DNA of 64,000 nucleotides, from contig NZ_KB849239.1 of NCBI RefSeq assembly GCF_000368085.1, positions 3,567,467 through 3,631,466 on the forward strand, written 5' to 3'. The DNA comes from Acinetobacter nosocomialis NIPH 2119. Lineage in GTDB: Bacteria; Pseudomonadota; Gammaproteobacteria; Pseudomonadales; Moraxellaceae. Each line of letters starts with the position of its first letter. Position 1 is the first letter of the stretch. Below the pieces are notes generated by a model that saw only the letters and a list, made by a program, of their open reading frames with translations, was not told where the DNA came from and did not search any database. Below, piece after piece: positions 19,391 to 32,462 of the stretch. A program made the translations under genes and the position numbers.

Positions 19391-19996
19391 CTAACCCCAA
19401 ATCGAGTTTCCACTACGAAGCCAAGCTGTAATTGATAAACGCTGCTGTTTAGAAACTAAAACTTCATGAAGCAAATTACTTTGGAAAATAACTAGGCGAT
19501 TAGGTTCTGGCGTAATAATGTGCCAAATATCATTTTTGTCCTGCAAGCGTAATTGTCCTCCCCAATCATCCTGCCATTCAGGATGTAAATAATAAACAGT
19601 AGAAATAATACGATCATTTTTTTGTTGAGGATTATCTCGATGTAATGCATAAAATTCACCTGCGTTATAACAGGCAAAATGCGCTTCAACCTCCTTAATT
19701 CCTAAAAAGAAAGCTTGATTTAGATGTTGGCAAAATGAAGTTAGGGTTTCGACATGTTGTTCGGCAATAGGAAGTGACTCATTAATCCATAAAATATGAT
19801 CGCTTCGAATAGTACTTACTACACCATTTTGAATCCCTGCTTCACGGAACTCATCAAAGTGATGACTACACTCTGTGGCAACTTGAGCAAGATACTCAGT
19901 AGAATAGGCATGGTTTACAATTGCAAAACCATGTGCATTTAAGTCATCTAAAATCTGGTTCAGATTCCAACTGTCAGGAAGTGGTCGAGAGCGCAT
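19391..19996 (-). CDS. 2-oxoglutarate/Fe(II)-dependent oxygenase (prolyl-4-hydroxylase type)
   Basis: This is a 201-residue cytoplasmic dioxygenase. The Fe(II) ligands are visible as His119 and Asp121 (YALHRDNPQ) and His177 (SNLLHEVL), and Arg186 (QQRLSITAWLR) is the expected 2-oxoglutarate anchor. The intervening VYYLHPEWQDDWGGQLRL is characteristic of the P4Hc superfamily. The Pseudomonas protein PA0310-like/EGL-9-type branch hydroxylates EF-Tu prolines; whether this protein does so is not clear from sequence alone. It is divergent from rlmJ with about 118 bp between. Confidence 0.88.
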   Translation of the reverse strand: MRSRPLPDSWNLNQILDDLNAHGFAIVNHAYSTEYLAQVATECSHHFDEFREAGIQNGVVSTIRSDHILWINESLPIAEQHVETLTSFCQHLNQAFFLGIKEVEAHFACYNAGEFYALHRDNPQQKNDRIISTVYYLHPEWQDDWGGQLRLQDKNDIWHIITPEPNRLVIFQSNLLHEVLVSKQQRLSITAWLRSGNSIWG

Positions 19997-20113
19997 ATAA
20001 CCTCATATCGATCGTAAGAAAATCAAGCAGCCTTATTTTAGATGATCACAACCTTACGAAAGAATATTTTTTTCATGTTAAACTATTCGTTGAATTGAGG
20101 AATTAAAGTCAAC

Positions 20114-20971
20114 ATGAATTACCGTCACCATTTCCATGCGGGCAACTTTGCAGATGTTATGAAGCATGTGCTTTTGCTACAGCTTCTCAACCGTTTAAAT
20201 GCTAAAGATAAACCTTATCGTTATATCGATACGCATGGAGGGGCAGGAAAATATGATCTATCTCAAGCACCTGCACAAAAGTCAGGAGAATTCCTAACGG
20301 GTATTCATCGTCTTGTACAGCTTTCTGAAATGGAAAAGCGACAAGCTCCTGAAGCAATCCAGCAATACTTAAAACTTGTAGAAGAATTACGTACCGAAGA
20401 GGGTAAAGGTAGCTATCCGGGTTCTCCTTGGTTTGCTTTGCAAGGTATGCGTGAAATCGACAAAGCGACTATATTTGAAATGCAGCGCGATGTTTTTCAG
20501 CAATTACGTCATAACATTCGCGATAAACGTGCAGGTTTACATGAGCGTGATGCATATGAAGGTCTGCTCGGTGTAATTCCACCGAAAGAAAAGCGCGGTC
20601 TGGTTATGATTGACCCGCCTTACGAATTAGAACGTAAAGACTTTCCACAATTGGTTGAGCTCTTGCAAAGCGCTTATAAGAAATGGCCAACAGGTGTCTT
20701 TGCAGTTTGGTATCCAATCAAAGACCGCGCAATGATTGAACGTTTTGAAAAGAAAATGTTTAAAACTGGAATTCGCCGTCAATTAATTTGTGAAATTTGT
20801 GTATGGCCAGATGACACACCTGTAGGACTGAATGGTTGTGGTTTATTGGTAATTAACCCACCTTGGCAGTTTTCTGAGCAAGCAGACCAAGCCCTACAAT
20901 GGTTATTTCCTCACTTACGTATGCAAGAAACAGGTGGTCACGCTGCTGTTCGCTGGTTAGTGGGTGAGTAA
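20114..20971 (+). CDS. rlmJ: 23S rRNA (adenine(2030)-N6)-methyltransferase RlmJ
   Basis: This S-adenosylmethionine-dependent enzyme methylates A2030 of 23S rRNA. The N-terminus MNYRHHFHAGNFADVMKHVLL is diagnostic for RlmJ. The catalytic DPPY motif is at residues 167-170 (MIDPPYELE). The length of 285 aa matches the E. coli enzyme. The ATG start coincides with the conserved N-terminus. Confidence 0.97.
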   Translation: MNYRHHFHAGNFADVMKHVLLLQLLNRLNAKDKPYRYIDTHGGAGKYDLSQAPAQKSGEFLTGIHRLVQLSEMEKRQAPEAIQQYLKLVEELRTEEGKGSYPGSPWFALQGMREIDKATIFEMQRDVFQQLRHNIRDKRAGLHERDAYEGLLGVIPPKEKRGLVMIDPPYELERKDFPQLVELLQSAYKKWPTGVFAVWYPIKDRAMIERFEKKMFKTGIRRQLICEICVWPDDTPVGLNGCGLLVINPPWQFSEQADQALQWLFPHLRMQETGGHAAVRWLVGE

Positions 20972-21012
20972 TAATTAATCTAAATCAATGCACATGTTTG
21001 GAATAGAAAATA

Positions 21013-21846
21013 ATGACAAATGCGCCTAAACCAGAGCAAGATTTAACTCATAATGAACATTCTTTTGATGGGATTACGTTCGAAGTGGTTGAAGAAGAAG
21101 ATAATCCGGAAGGACAAAAAGTGAAGCGCCGAGGTATTTATCTTTGGCCTAACTTAATCACGACAGCCGCTTTGTTGTCTGGTTTCTATTCCATTATTGC
21201 AAGTATGAATGGCGAATTTACACAAGCGATCTATGCCATTTTTCTTGCTGCTTTGTTCGATGGATTAGATGGACGTGTTGCCCGAGCTATTGGTGCTCAA
21301 AGTGCTTTTGGTGAGCAATATGATTCTTTATCTGATTTGTTAGCATTTGGTGTGGCGCCAGCAATGCTGATGTATAGTTGGAGTCTCCATGATTTAGGTC
21401 GCATCGGCTTAGCATGCTGTTTTGTTTATACGGCTTGTGCAGCATTCCGTTTGGCGCGTTTTAATGTTCAAATTGGAGTAGTTGATAAACGCTATTTTAT
21501 TGGTATTGCAAGTCCATTAGCTGCAATTATCATTATTTCGCTTGTATGGGTGGCTCGTGATTATCCGTTTATTTTCGATTTACGTGATATTGCGATTCAG
21601 GTCATTAATGCGGTAATCATGGTTGTTGTTGGTTTACTTATGATTTCCAATATTAAATATTATTCATTTAAGCAAATGGACCGCAAACGTGTTCCTTTTG
21701 TAGTTATGTTGCCGGTAGTACTGATTTTTGCAGCAATCACTTATAATATCCCAATGGGTATTCTGATTGTTTCAATCATCTATGCTCTATCAGGTTTTGT
21801 TACCACACTTTTAGCTAAAAAAAATAACGAGACTATCAAAACATAA
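21013..21846 (+). CDS. pssA: CDP-diacylglycerol-serine O-phosphatidyltransferase
   Basis: This integral membrane enzyme makes phosphatidylserine, the precursor of phosphatidylethanolamine. It contains the CDP-alcohol phosphotransferase signature DGLDGRVAR-x8-FGEQYDSLSD near residues 79-104. It belongs to the membrane (subclass II, Bacillus-like) PssA type, not the E. coli ribosome-associated type. The N-terminal 40 residues are acidic and soluble. Eight hydrophobic segments follow. It is 41 bp after rlmJ and 17 bp before the next gene, suggesting one transcript. Confidence 0.95.
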   Translation: MTNAPKPEQDLTHNEHSFDGITFEVVEEEDNPEGQKVKRRGIYLWPNLITTAALLSGFYSIIASMNGEFTQAIYAIFLAALFDGLDGRVARAIGAQSAFGEQYDSLSDLLAFGVAPAMLMYSWSLHDLGRIGLACCFVYTACAAFRLARFNVQIGVVDKRYFIGIASPLAAIIIISLVWVARDYPFIFDLRDIAIQVINAVIMVVVGLLMISNIKYYSFKQMDRKRVPFVVMLPVVLIFAAITYNIPMGILIVSIIYALSGFVTTLLAKKNNETIKT

Positions 21847-21863
21847 ATTAGATGAGGTTCAGT

Positions 21864-22931
21864 ATGCCTAAGTTGATGAGTCCAATAAATCAATTACAGC
21901 AACTGAGCCTCAACTCAAATGAGGGTGTTGTTTATCAACCCGCTAGAGGCTTCTTTAAAGTTGTCTATCAAGGCTTAATCCTTCCAAATTTACCGGCCCC
22001 ACTTCGTTATTTTAATTATATTAGTCTAATCGGGCAGCCTAGAATTCCACTTTGCTATAACGCAAACAGTATTGTGACTTCAGCAATTGATACAGCAACA
22101 GTACTGGTTAGTAACAGCCTACACAGTGTAAGTCACTTAAAAACCTATTCTATCCGAAGACAATGTCAACTTACTCCTAATAGTTACCAATTTGATAAAA
22201 CAGATCTTATTGAATGGCAAATTCCAAGAGTTCAGCTTAGACGAACAGATTCTGAAATGAGTTGTGACTTAGTTGTCCAAACACCTTCTGATATTTCCAA
22301 TTCTTCAGCACTACAGTGGGGAATATCTGACTACTGGTCTGTTTTATGTCATTGTGAAGGAGAGATTTTATATAAAGGGCAGAAATATGAAGTCAATGGA
22401 TTAGGACGTTTTAAACATGCTCGGGCCTTGCATTTACCTTTCTTATCTTTATGTTTTTATACCTGCCAGATTATTAATTTAAATGAAACAACACAAATCA
22501 CACTTTCTCAAATAAGAAATCAATGGAATATTATTCTGTTTTCACGTTTAGATATTCAAGAGCTAGGAAAGCCTGCTGTCACATTTACGGAAGATGTTAA
22601 TTTCCATATCCATCGGGTTTATCCAAAGGTTGAAACACCACATGGACGTGAAATGTATTTACCTCGAGAGTTTTCTTGGCAGTGTAAAAAAAATGGAAAA
22701 GTAATTTTCGAACTCTATGCAGAAAGTCGTGGTGATTACAAATTTGGATTCGCTGCTGGATATATTGGAAGTTTCCGTTATCAGCTAAGTTGGAATGATC
22801 AATGCCTTCAAGGAGAAGGTGGATATTGTGAATATATCGATTGCCGTCCATTAAGATGGCAAGAGAAGAATCAAGATGAGAAAATCTTAGATAAATTGAT
22901 GCTTTTACAACCGTGTTTATATAAAAAATGA
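21864..22931 (+). CDS. conserved hypothetical protein (possibly DUF6670 type)
   Basis: This 355-residue protein has no signal peptide and no convincing membrane helix, and I cannot assign it with confidence. The body is rich in beta-strand pattern, with WSVLCHCEGEILYKGQKYEVNGLGRFKHARALHLPFL in the middle and IHRVYPKVETPHGREMYLPREFSWQC later. The G-x-GRF-x-HAR motif recalls lipocalin-like hydratase/cyclase folds such as CrtC, and the protein may be what is catalogued as DUF6670 in Acinetobacter. I chose the ATG at 21864 because ATGAGG lies 6 nt before it; the upstream ATG at 21852 has no ribosome site. It is the last gene before the rrn promoter region and follows pssA closely. Confidence 0.6.
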   Translation: MPKLMSPINQLQQLSLNSNEGVVYQPARGFFKVVYQGLILPNLPAPLRYFNYISLIGQPRIPLCYNANSIVTSAIDTATVLVSNSLHSVSHLKTYSIRRQCQLTPNSYQFDKTDLIEWQIPRVQLRRTDSEMSCDLVVQTPSDISNSSALQWGISDYWSVLCHCEGEILYKGQKYEVNGLGRFKHARALHLPFLSLCFYTCQIINLNETTQITLSQIRNQWNIILFSRLDIQELGKPAVTFTEDVNFHIHRVYPKVETPHGREMYLPREFSWQCKKNGKVIFELYAESRGDYKFGFAAGYIGSFRYQLSWNDQCLQGEGGYCEYIDCRPLRWQEKNQDEKILDKLMLLQPCLYKK

Positions 22932-22991
22932 ATATTTTTATCATTTTTGATCAAAAAGCGAACTGTCGTTGCGCTAATATTAAAAAAGGTA

Positions 22992-23019
22992 TTGCAAAGG
23001 GATTTGGATGGTCTATAAT
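22992..23019 (+). promoter_or_regulatory. rrn promoter P1, first copy
   Basis: TTGCAA and TATAAT are separated by 16 bp, followed by GCACATCC, a GC-rich discriminator expected for ppGpp-controlled promoters. The spacer differs at three positions (23004, 23006, 23007) from the second copy. Confidence 0.85.
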
Positions 23020-23154
23020 GCACATCCATCGGCGGTGATGCAGATAGAAACTTGTTGAAAAACAGTTACTTGAGATTAGATTGGTTACTTTAAGTGATGA
23101 ATTTGATGTTAAGTTGGTTTGAGAAGTAAGTTTTAAAAATATCGAAATTACCTG

Positions 23155-23182
23155 TTGACTTTTAAGAGATTAAGAGTAATAT
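23155..23182 (+). promoter_or_regulatory. rrn promoter P2, first copy
   Basis: TTGACT and TAATAT are separated by 16 bp, with a GC-rich stretch (AGCCGACC) just after, typical of a stable-RNA P2 promoter. It is identical in the second operon. Confidence 0.75.
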
Positions 23183-23234
23183 AGCCGACCTAGCTTGCTG
23201 GTGACGAACCAGGAAGAAGATCATTAAGAGAATT

Positions 23235-24976
<1,742 letters not shown>

Positions 24977-24990
24977 ATAGATGTATCTGA

Positions 24991-25067
<77 letters not shown>

Positions 25068-25122
25068 TGACTTTGACTGGTTAAAGTTATAGATAAAAGA
25101 TACATGACTGATGATGTAAGCT

Positions 25123-25198
25123 GGGGACTTAGCTTAGTTGGTAGAGCGCCTGCTTTGCACGCAGGAGGTCAGGAGTTCGACTCTCCTAGTCTCCACCA
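25123..25198 (+). tRNA. tRNA-Ala (anticodon TGC), first rrn
   Basis: Acceptor arms GGGGACT and AGTCTCC are followed by ACCA. The anticodon stem CCTGC/GCAGG encloses TGC at 25156-25158. It is the second tRNA of the spacer, 55 nt after tRNA-Ile. Confidence 0.98.
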
Positions 25199-25546
25199 GA
25201 ACTTAAGATAAGTTCGGATTACAGAAATTAGTAAATAGAGATTTCGGTCTTGATTTATTAACTTCTGTGATTTAAGTATCACAGTATTAAGCATGACCTG
25301 ATGAAGGCATGTTTATTCATTAACAGATTGGCAAAATTGAGTCTGAAATAAATTGTTCACTCAATAACAAAGAGAGATGAAGTAATTCTGATCTTGGAGT
25401 TAATTGAGAACTAGCAAATTAACTGAATCAAGCGTTTTGGTATATGAATTTAGATTGAAGCTGTACAGTGTTTAAATACACAGTGCTCTAAACTGAAATG
25501 TTGAAGTTACTAACTTGTAGGTAACATCGACTGTTTGGGGTTGTAT
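25199..25546 (+). other. tRNA-Ala to 23S spacer, first copy
   Basis: There is no gene in these 348 bases. The last bases hold the 5' arm of the 23S processing stem (GGTTGTATAGTCAAG, 25539-25553), which pairs with the region after the 23S 3' end. The rest is AT-rich transcribed spacer, identical in the second operon. Confidence 0.7.
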
Positions 25547-28435
<2,889 letters not shown>

Positions 28436-28615
28436 ATACAACACCCAAGCAGTTGTATATAAAGCATCAATCGATTCATAAATCTACAAAGCAACTTGAT
28501 TTAGTTAAACGCTTAGCTAAAATGAACACAGTCAGATTCAATCAGCCCAGTCTGTAAAGATTTGGAAAACGCTTCGGCAGTTAATAAGACCAAAGCAAGT
28601 ATCCATAAACAGTTG

Positions 28616-28731
28616 TGCTGGCGACCATAGCAAGAGTGAACCACCTGATCCCTTCCCGAACTCAGAAGTGAAACCTCTTAGCGCTGATGGTAGTGTGGGG
28701 TTACCCATGTGAGAGTAAGTCATCGCCAGCT
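28616..28731 (+). rRNA. 5S ribosomal RNA, first copy
   Basis: TGCTGGCGACCATAGC at the start pairs with CATCGCCAGC at the end. The internal CCCGAACTCAGAAGTGAAAC is the conserved 5S core. The length is about 115 nt; end points are accurate to a few bases. Confidence 0.95.
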
Positions 28732-28740
28732 CATTATTCC

Positions 28741-28776
28741 AAACACCCCCATTCTAAAGAGTGGGGGTGTTTTTTA
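28741..28776 (+). terminator. rrn terminator, first copy
   Basis: AACACCCCCA and TGGGGGTGTT form a 10-bp GC-rich stem with a 10-nt loop, followed by TTTTT. It is directly after 5S. Confidence 0.93.
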
Positions 28777-28878
28777 TTGTGCAGGAATTTTATGTCCAAT
28801 GCTTGAGATATTAAATTTAATTCAATTTATAAAAAAATAGAGCTAATCTAAAATTATTCACCTAATTAGAAATTTAAT

Positions 28879-29280
28879 ATGTATATGCAATGGATTTTAG
28901 TTAAAACTTTTTCATTTCCTTATGAGGCACAAATTGCAAAGACTCAATTAGAGGCTTTTGGAATTCCCGTTCGTATTGAAAATGAACATACAATTAACAT
29001 GGACTGGTTTTATTCAAATGCATTGGGTGGAGTCCGATTATTAGTACTAGAAAAAGACCTCAATGATGCGAAAGCACTTCTTGAAAAAGATTTTAGTGAA
29101 GACTTAGAGCAAGAGTTTGGAAAAAATAAAGGACGATGTCCTAACTGCGGAAGTTATGATATTGAACCTTACACAAAAAGAAAAAAATCAGCCTTTATGG
29201 CACTCATGTTCTTAGGTTTACCTTTATTTTCTTTTAAAAATGGTAATAGATGTAAACAATGCCAATATTTTTGGAATTAA
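28879..29280 (+). CDS. DUF2007 domain protein with C-terminal zinc ribbon
   Basis: This is a 133-residue cytoplasmic protein. Residues 4-75 (WILVKTFSFPYEAQIAKTQLEAFGIPVRIENEHT...GGVRLLVLEKDLNDAKALLE) match the DUF2007 (putative signal-transducing) pattern, a ferredoxin-like fold. The C-terminus has two Cys pairs, CPNCG and CKQCQ, separated by a hydrophobic stretch, which makes a zinc ribbon likely. Function is unknown. ATG codons at 28879 and 28885 compete, and no clear ribosome site decides between them. Confidence 0.75.
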   Translation: MYMQWILVKTFSFPYEAQIAKTQLEAFGIPVRIENEHTINMDWFYSNALGGVRLLVLEKDLNDAKALLEKDFSEDLEQEFGKNKGRCPNCGSYDIEPYTKRKKSAFMALMFLGLPLFSFKNGNRCKQCQYFWN

Positions 29281-29409
29281 TAATTATCTATTATCTTAAT
29301 TTATTAAAGTTTTTATAAAGAGAAGGCCCAAATCTAAAATAAGATTAAAAAATGATCTACAATAGAGGGTATTATAAAACTATAAAAAATTAGAAATAGG
29401 GAAAATGAA

Positions 29410-29760
29410 ATGGAATATAAAGGAAGTTGTCATTGTGGTCAGGTAAAGTTTGCCGCGGAAGGTGAGCTAACAGAAGTTTTATCTTGCAATTGTTCCATTT
29501 GCCAGAAGAAAGGATCTTTACTTTGGTTTCTACCGATTAATCAAGTTAAAGTTACTTTGGACACTCCTGATAATTTGGCGAACTATACTTTTAATAAACA
29601 TGTGATTAACCATCATTTCTGTAAAAATTGTGGTATTCATCTATATGCCCAAGGTATAGATAATCAAGGTAATTCAATCTTTGCGATTAATGTACGATGT
29701 ATAGATGGTATTGACTTAGATAAGATAAAAATAAATTATTTTGATGGACGTTCAGTTTAA
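29410..29760 (+). CDS. GFA family protein (Mss4-like zinc fold)
   Basis: This 116-residue protein has the GFA zinc-site layout. Cys7 and Cys9 are in GSCHCG, Cys26, Cys28 and Cys31 are in SCNCSICQ, and a later C-x2-C pair is in HFCKNCGIHLY. The name comes from glutathione-dependent formaldehyde-activating enzyme, but most members have no proven activity. AAATAGGGA lies about 8 nt before the ATG. It is 21 bp upstream of the DUF4256 gene on the same strand. Confidence 0.85.
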   Translation: MEYKGSCHCGQVKFAAEGELTEVLSCNCSICQKKGSLLWFLPINQVKVTLDTPDNLANYTFNKHVINHHFCKNCGIHLYAQGIDNQGNSIFAINVRCIDGIDLDKIKINYFDGRSV

Positions 29761-29781
29761 TCGCTATTAGGGGTTTATCCA

Positions 29782-30345
29782 ATGAACACTAAAAAACAGT
29801 TAAATTCAACACAATTAGATTTACTGCTTGAACTGTTAAAGGCGAGATTTGAAAAGAACACACATCGTCATAAAGAAGTCGATTGGTCGAATGTACGGGA
29901 TAAATTAATAAAATCTCCAGACAAACTATGGGCATTGCAAGAAATGGAAAGTACTGGAGGAGAGCCTGATGTTATTGTTTTTGACCAGCAGAAAGATCAG
30001 TATTTATTTGTAGATTGTTCTCCTGAAACCCCAAAAGGCCGTAGAAGCCTTTGCTATGATCGTGAGGCTTTAGAATCTAGAAAAGATCATCCTCCTAAAA
30101 ACAGTGCAATAGATCTTGCTAATGAAATGGGAGTTGAGCTTTTAACAGAAGAGCAATATCGTCAATTACAGCAAATTGAAGAGTTTGATCTTAAAACATC
30201 GAGTTGGCTTGCAACCCCAGTCGAGATTCGTAAATTGGGTGGAGCACTTTTTGCTGATCGTCGTTATGGCCGAGTCTTCATTTATCATAATGGAGCACAG
30301 TCTTATTATGCTGTACGTGGTTTTCGTTGTTGTTTAAAAATATAG
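29782..30345 (+). CDS. DUF4256 domain-containing protein
   Basis: This is a 187-residue soluble protein. Conserved blocks that I associate with DUF4256 include ALQEMESTGGEPDVI, YLFVDCSPETPKGRRSLCYDREALESRK and the C-terminal GRVFIYHNGAQSYYAVRGFR. No catalytic motif is obvious and no function is known. AGGGGT lies before the ATG. It is likely cotranscribed with the GFA-family gene. Confidence 0.82.
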   Translation: MNTKKQLNSTQLDLLLELLKARFEKNTHRHKEVDWSNVRDKLIKSPDKLWALQEMESTGGEPDVIVFDQQKDQYLFVDCSPETPKGRRSLCYDREALESRKDHPPKNSAIDLANEMGVELLTEEQYRQLQQIEEFDLKTSSWLATPVEIRKLGGALFADRRYGRVFIYHNGAQSYYAVRGFRCCLKI

Positions 30346-30481
30346 GTGTTGTACTTAAATAAAAATAATTCTATTTGATGTTTTATGCCAAGAAATTGAA
30401 GATTCTTGCAACTTTTGATTAACAGTAAACATGACAAGATATGTTCAGGAATTAAATAAAAACTTCAGGACATTTCTAAAT

Positions 30482-31645
30482 ATGCAACTCAACCCAATTT
30501 ACTATAATGAACAACACATTGCTTTTGCTGACAATGTTCGTCGATTTGTGCAAAAAGAAATGGCACCTTTTGTTAATGAGTGGGATGAGGCCGAGACATT
30601 TCCTAGAGAGCTTTATAAAAAGGCTGCTGAAATTGGCCTATTGGGTCTAGGTTTTTCTGAAGAATATGGTGGTATTCCTGATGCAGATCCATTCTATTCA
30701 TTACTCGCTGGTATTGAAATGGCAAAGGCGGGTTCTGGCGGAGTACATACTTCACTCATGGTGCACACAATTGGTGCCCCTCCAATTCAACATTTTGGAA
30801 GTGAGGAATTAAAGGCTAGAGTCCTCCCAGAGATTATTTCCGGTGAAAAAATTTCTGCATTAGCAATTACAGAACCAGGTGGCGGGTCTGATGTGGCAGC
30901 GTTACAAACTAAAGCTGTTCGGGAAGGGGATTATTATATTGTCTCAGGTGAGAAGACTTTCATCACCTCAGGAATCCGTGCAGATTACTACACTGTTGCA
31001 GTACGTACAGACCCCACAAAAACTGGAGCTGAAGGCATTTCAATGTTGCTCGTTGATGCGCACAGTGAAGGAATTACTAAAACACCTCTAAAGAAAATGG
31101 GTTGGTGGGCTTCAGATACAGCTCATTTGCATTTTGACCAAGTACGAGTACCTGCATCAAATCTGCTCGGCAAAGAAAACGCTGGTTTTAAAGTTATTAT
31201 GAATAACTTTAATATGGAGCGGTTCTTCTTGGGAGTAGTCGCTTATGGGTATGCATTAGTCTGTTATGAAGAAGCTTTAGATTGGGCACAACAACGAAAA
31301 ACTTTTGGTAAGAGATTAATTGATCATCAAGTGGTTCGTCATAAATTGGTAGATATGGCAACGCAATTAACCTCAACACGGGCATTGCTTGAAGAAACTG
31401 CATGGAAAATGACTCAGCCAAAACTACAAGGGCCTGAGTTAGTAGCGCAAATTTCGATGCTGAAAAATGTTGCGACTCGCACTATGCAATTTTGTGCTGA
31501 TGCAGCTGTACAAACATTGGGTGGTATGGGGTTTATGCGAGGTACCAAGTCGGAACGTATTTACCGTGAAGTGAAGGTCAATATGATTGGTGGTGGTGCT
31601 GAAGAAATTATGAAAGATTTAATTAGTAAACAGCTGAGTTATTAA
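30482..31645 (+). CDS. acyl-CoA dehydrogenase (branched-chain type)
   Basis: This FAD enzyme introduces a 2,3-double bond into an acyl-CoA. Family signatures are ALAITEPGGGSDVAALQT and QTLGGMGFMRGTKSERIYREVKV. The MCAD-type catalytic Glu near the C-terminus is replaced (IGGGAEEI). A Glu is instead present at about residue 246 in NMERFFL, the position used by isovaleryl-CoA dehydrogenase and long-chain enzymes. I chose the ATG at 30482 (387 aa, family length); an upstream ATG at 30431 would add 17 residues. It converges on atuR and probably acts with the adjacent atu pathway on a branched acyl-CoA, though that is inferred from position only. Confidence 0.85.
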   Translation: MQLNPIYYNEQHIAFADNVRRFVQKEMAPFVNEWDEAETFPRELYKKAAEIGLLGLGFSEEYGGIPDADPFYSLLAGIEMAKAGSGGVHTSLMVHTIGAPPIQHFGSEELKARVLPEIISGEKISALAITEPGGGSDVAALQTKAVREGDYYIVSGEKTFITSGIRADYYTVAVRTDPTKTGAEGISMLLVDAHSEGITKTPLKKMGWWASDTAHLHFDQVRVPASNLLGKENAGFKVIMNNFNMERFFLGVVAYGYALVCYEEALDWAQQRKTFGKRLIDHQVVRHKLVDMATQLTSTRALLEETAWKMTQPKLQGPELVAQISMLKNVATRTMQFCADAAVQTLGGMGFMRGTKSERIYREVKVNMIGGGAEEIMKDLISKQLSY

Positions 31646-31652
31646 TTTTTAC

Positions 31653-31677
31653 AAGGTGGTCGTTGAGCCACCTTTTT
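31653..31677 (+). terminator. terminator between acyl-CoA dehydrogenase and atuR
   Basis: AAGGTGG and CCACCTT form a 7-bp stem with an 8-nt loop followed by TTTT. It lies against the atuR stop codon. Confidence 0.75.
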
Positions 31678-32277
31678 TCATTTCAAAGCCATCACCAAGA
31701 CCATTTCAGTTAACTCATCAATTTTGACTTTACCCTCAGATTTATACCAAGTTACAGTCCATGAAATTGCACCGCCAATTAAGCGTCGCCAAATAAAAGC
31801 ATCGTGTTTGACTTTACCTTGTGTGCGTAAATTTTCAATGACGTCGAGCCAGATTTGCTCATATTCATTACGCATTTTTAACAGGTAATTTTGCTTTTCT
31901 TTTGACAGAGCAAACCATTCATAAACCAACACAGCCATGGCTGCACCTGTATCGCCAGTAATTGAAATAAGCTCAGCTTTAATAAGGGCTCGTAATTGTT
32001 GTTCTGGATCAGTAGATTGATGTGCTGCCTCTTCTAAACGAGCAAGATTGTAAATAATGGTTTCCTCCATTACATGAGCGAGGATGTCATCTTTACTTTT
32101 AAAGTGATGAAATAAACTTCCCGATTGAATTCCAATAAATTGAGCAAGTTCACGTACAGTCGTTTTGTCATAGCCTTGCTTGTGGAATAAATAGGCAGCC
32201 CCCCGTAATAAACGACCACGCGGGCTATCGTCAAAGCAAGAAATATTTGGAATTTGTTCAATTGAAGTGGCAATCAT
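31678..32277 (-). CDS. atuR: TetR family regulator, AtuR-type
   Basis: This is a 199-residue repressor with an N-terminal helix-turn-helix (residues about 20-66: AAYLFHKQGYDKTTVRELAQFIGIQSGSLFHHFKSKDDIL) and a helical ligand-binding C-terminus. It is divergent from atuA with 173-185 bp between, the same arrangement as Pseudomonas atuR, which represses acyclic terpene genes. Perfect palindromes in the shared promoter region are good operator candidates. The inducer is probably a pathway acyl-CoA or terpenoid. The assignment to AtuR rests on gene context more than on sequence. Confidence 0.8.
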   Translation of the reverse strand: MIATSIEQIPNISCFDDSPRGRLLRGAAYLFHKQGYDKTTVRELAQFIGIQSGSLFHHFKSKDDILAHVMEETIIYNLARLEEAAHQSTDPEQQLRALIKAELISITGDTGAAMAVLVYEWFALSKEKQNYLLKMRNEYEQIWLDVIENLRTQGKVKHDAFIWRRLIGGAISWTVTWYKSEGKVKIDELTEMVLVMALK

Positions 32278-32371
32278 GTGTTCAGTTTGTTCCCTTATCT
32301 AAAAATCCATAACGGAAATTTCTCTAAATTTCATCACATTTCAGATTATTTTCTGAATTTGGAAGATTTGG

Positions 32372-32429
32372 TCAACATTACAATAACATTTTGCGCTTTA
32401 CAAACCAAGCGCTTGCTTGGTAATGTTGA
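32372..32429. promoter_or_regulatory. long-range inverted repeat in the atuR-atuA promoter region
   Basis: TCAACATTAC (32372-32381) and GTAATGTTGA (32420-32429) are perfect 10-bp inverted copies separated by 38 bp. They flank the central palindrome, and the right arm overlaps the presumed atuA -10. They may be a second operator pair. Confidence 0.45.
32404..32421. promoter_or_regulatory. palindromic operator for AtuR (candidate)
   Basis: ACCAAGC, GCTT and GCTTGGT make an 18-bp palindrome with perfect 7-bp arms. It sits between a likely -35 (TTTACA, 32397-32402) and -10 (TAATGT, 32421-32426), so a bound TetR dimer would block RNA polymerase. The size and symmetry are typical of TetR-family operators. 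Confidence 0.6.
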
Positions 32430-32462
32430 GGCTGATTTTTAGACAAAATAATGAGAAATAGA

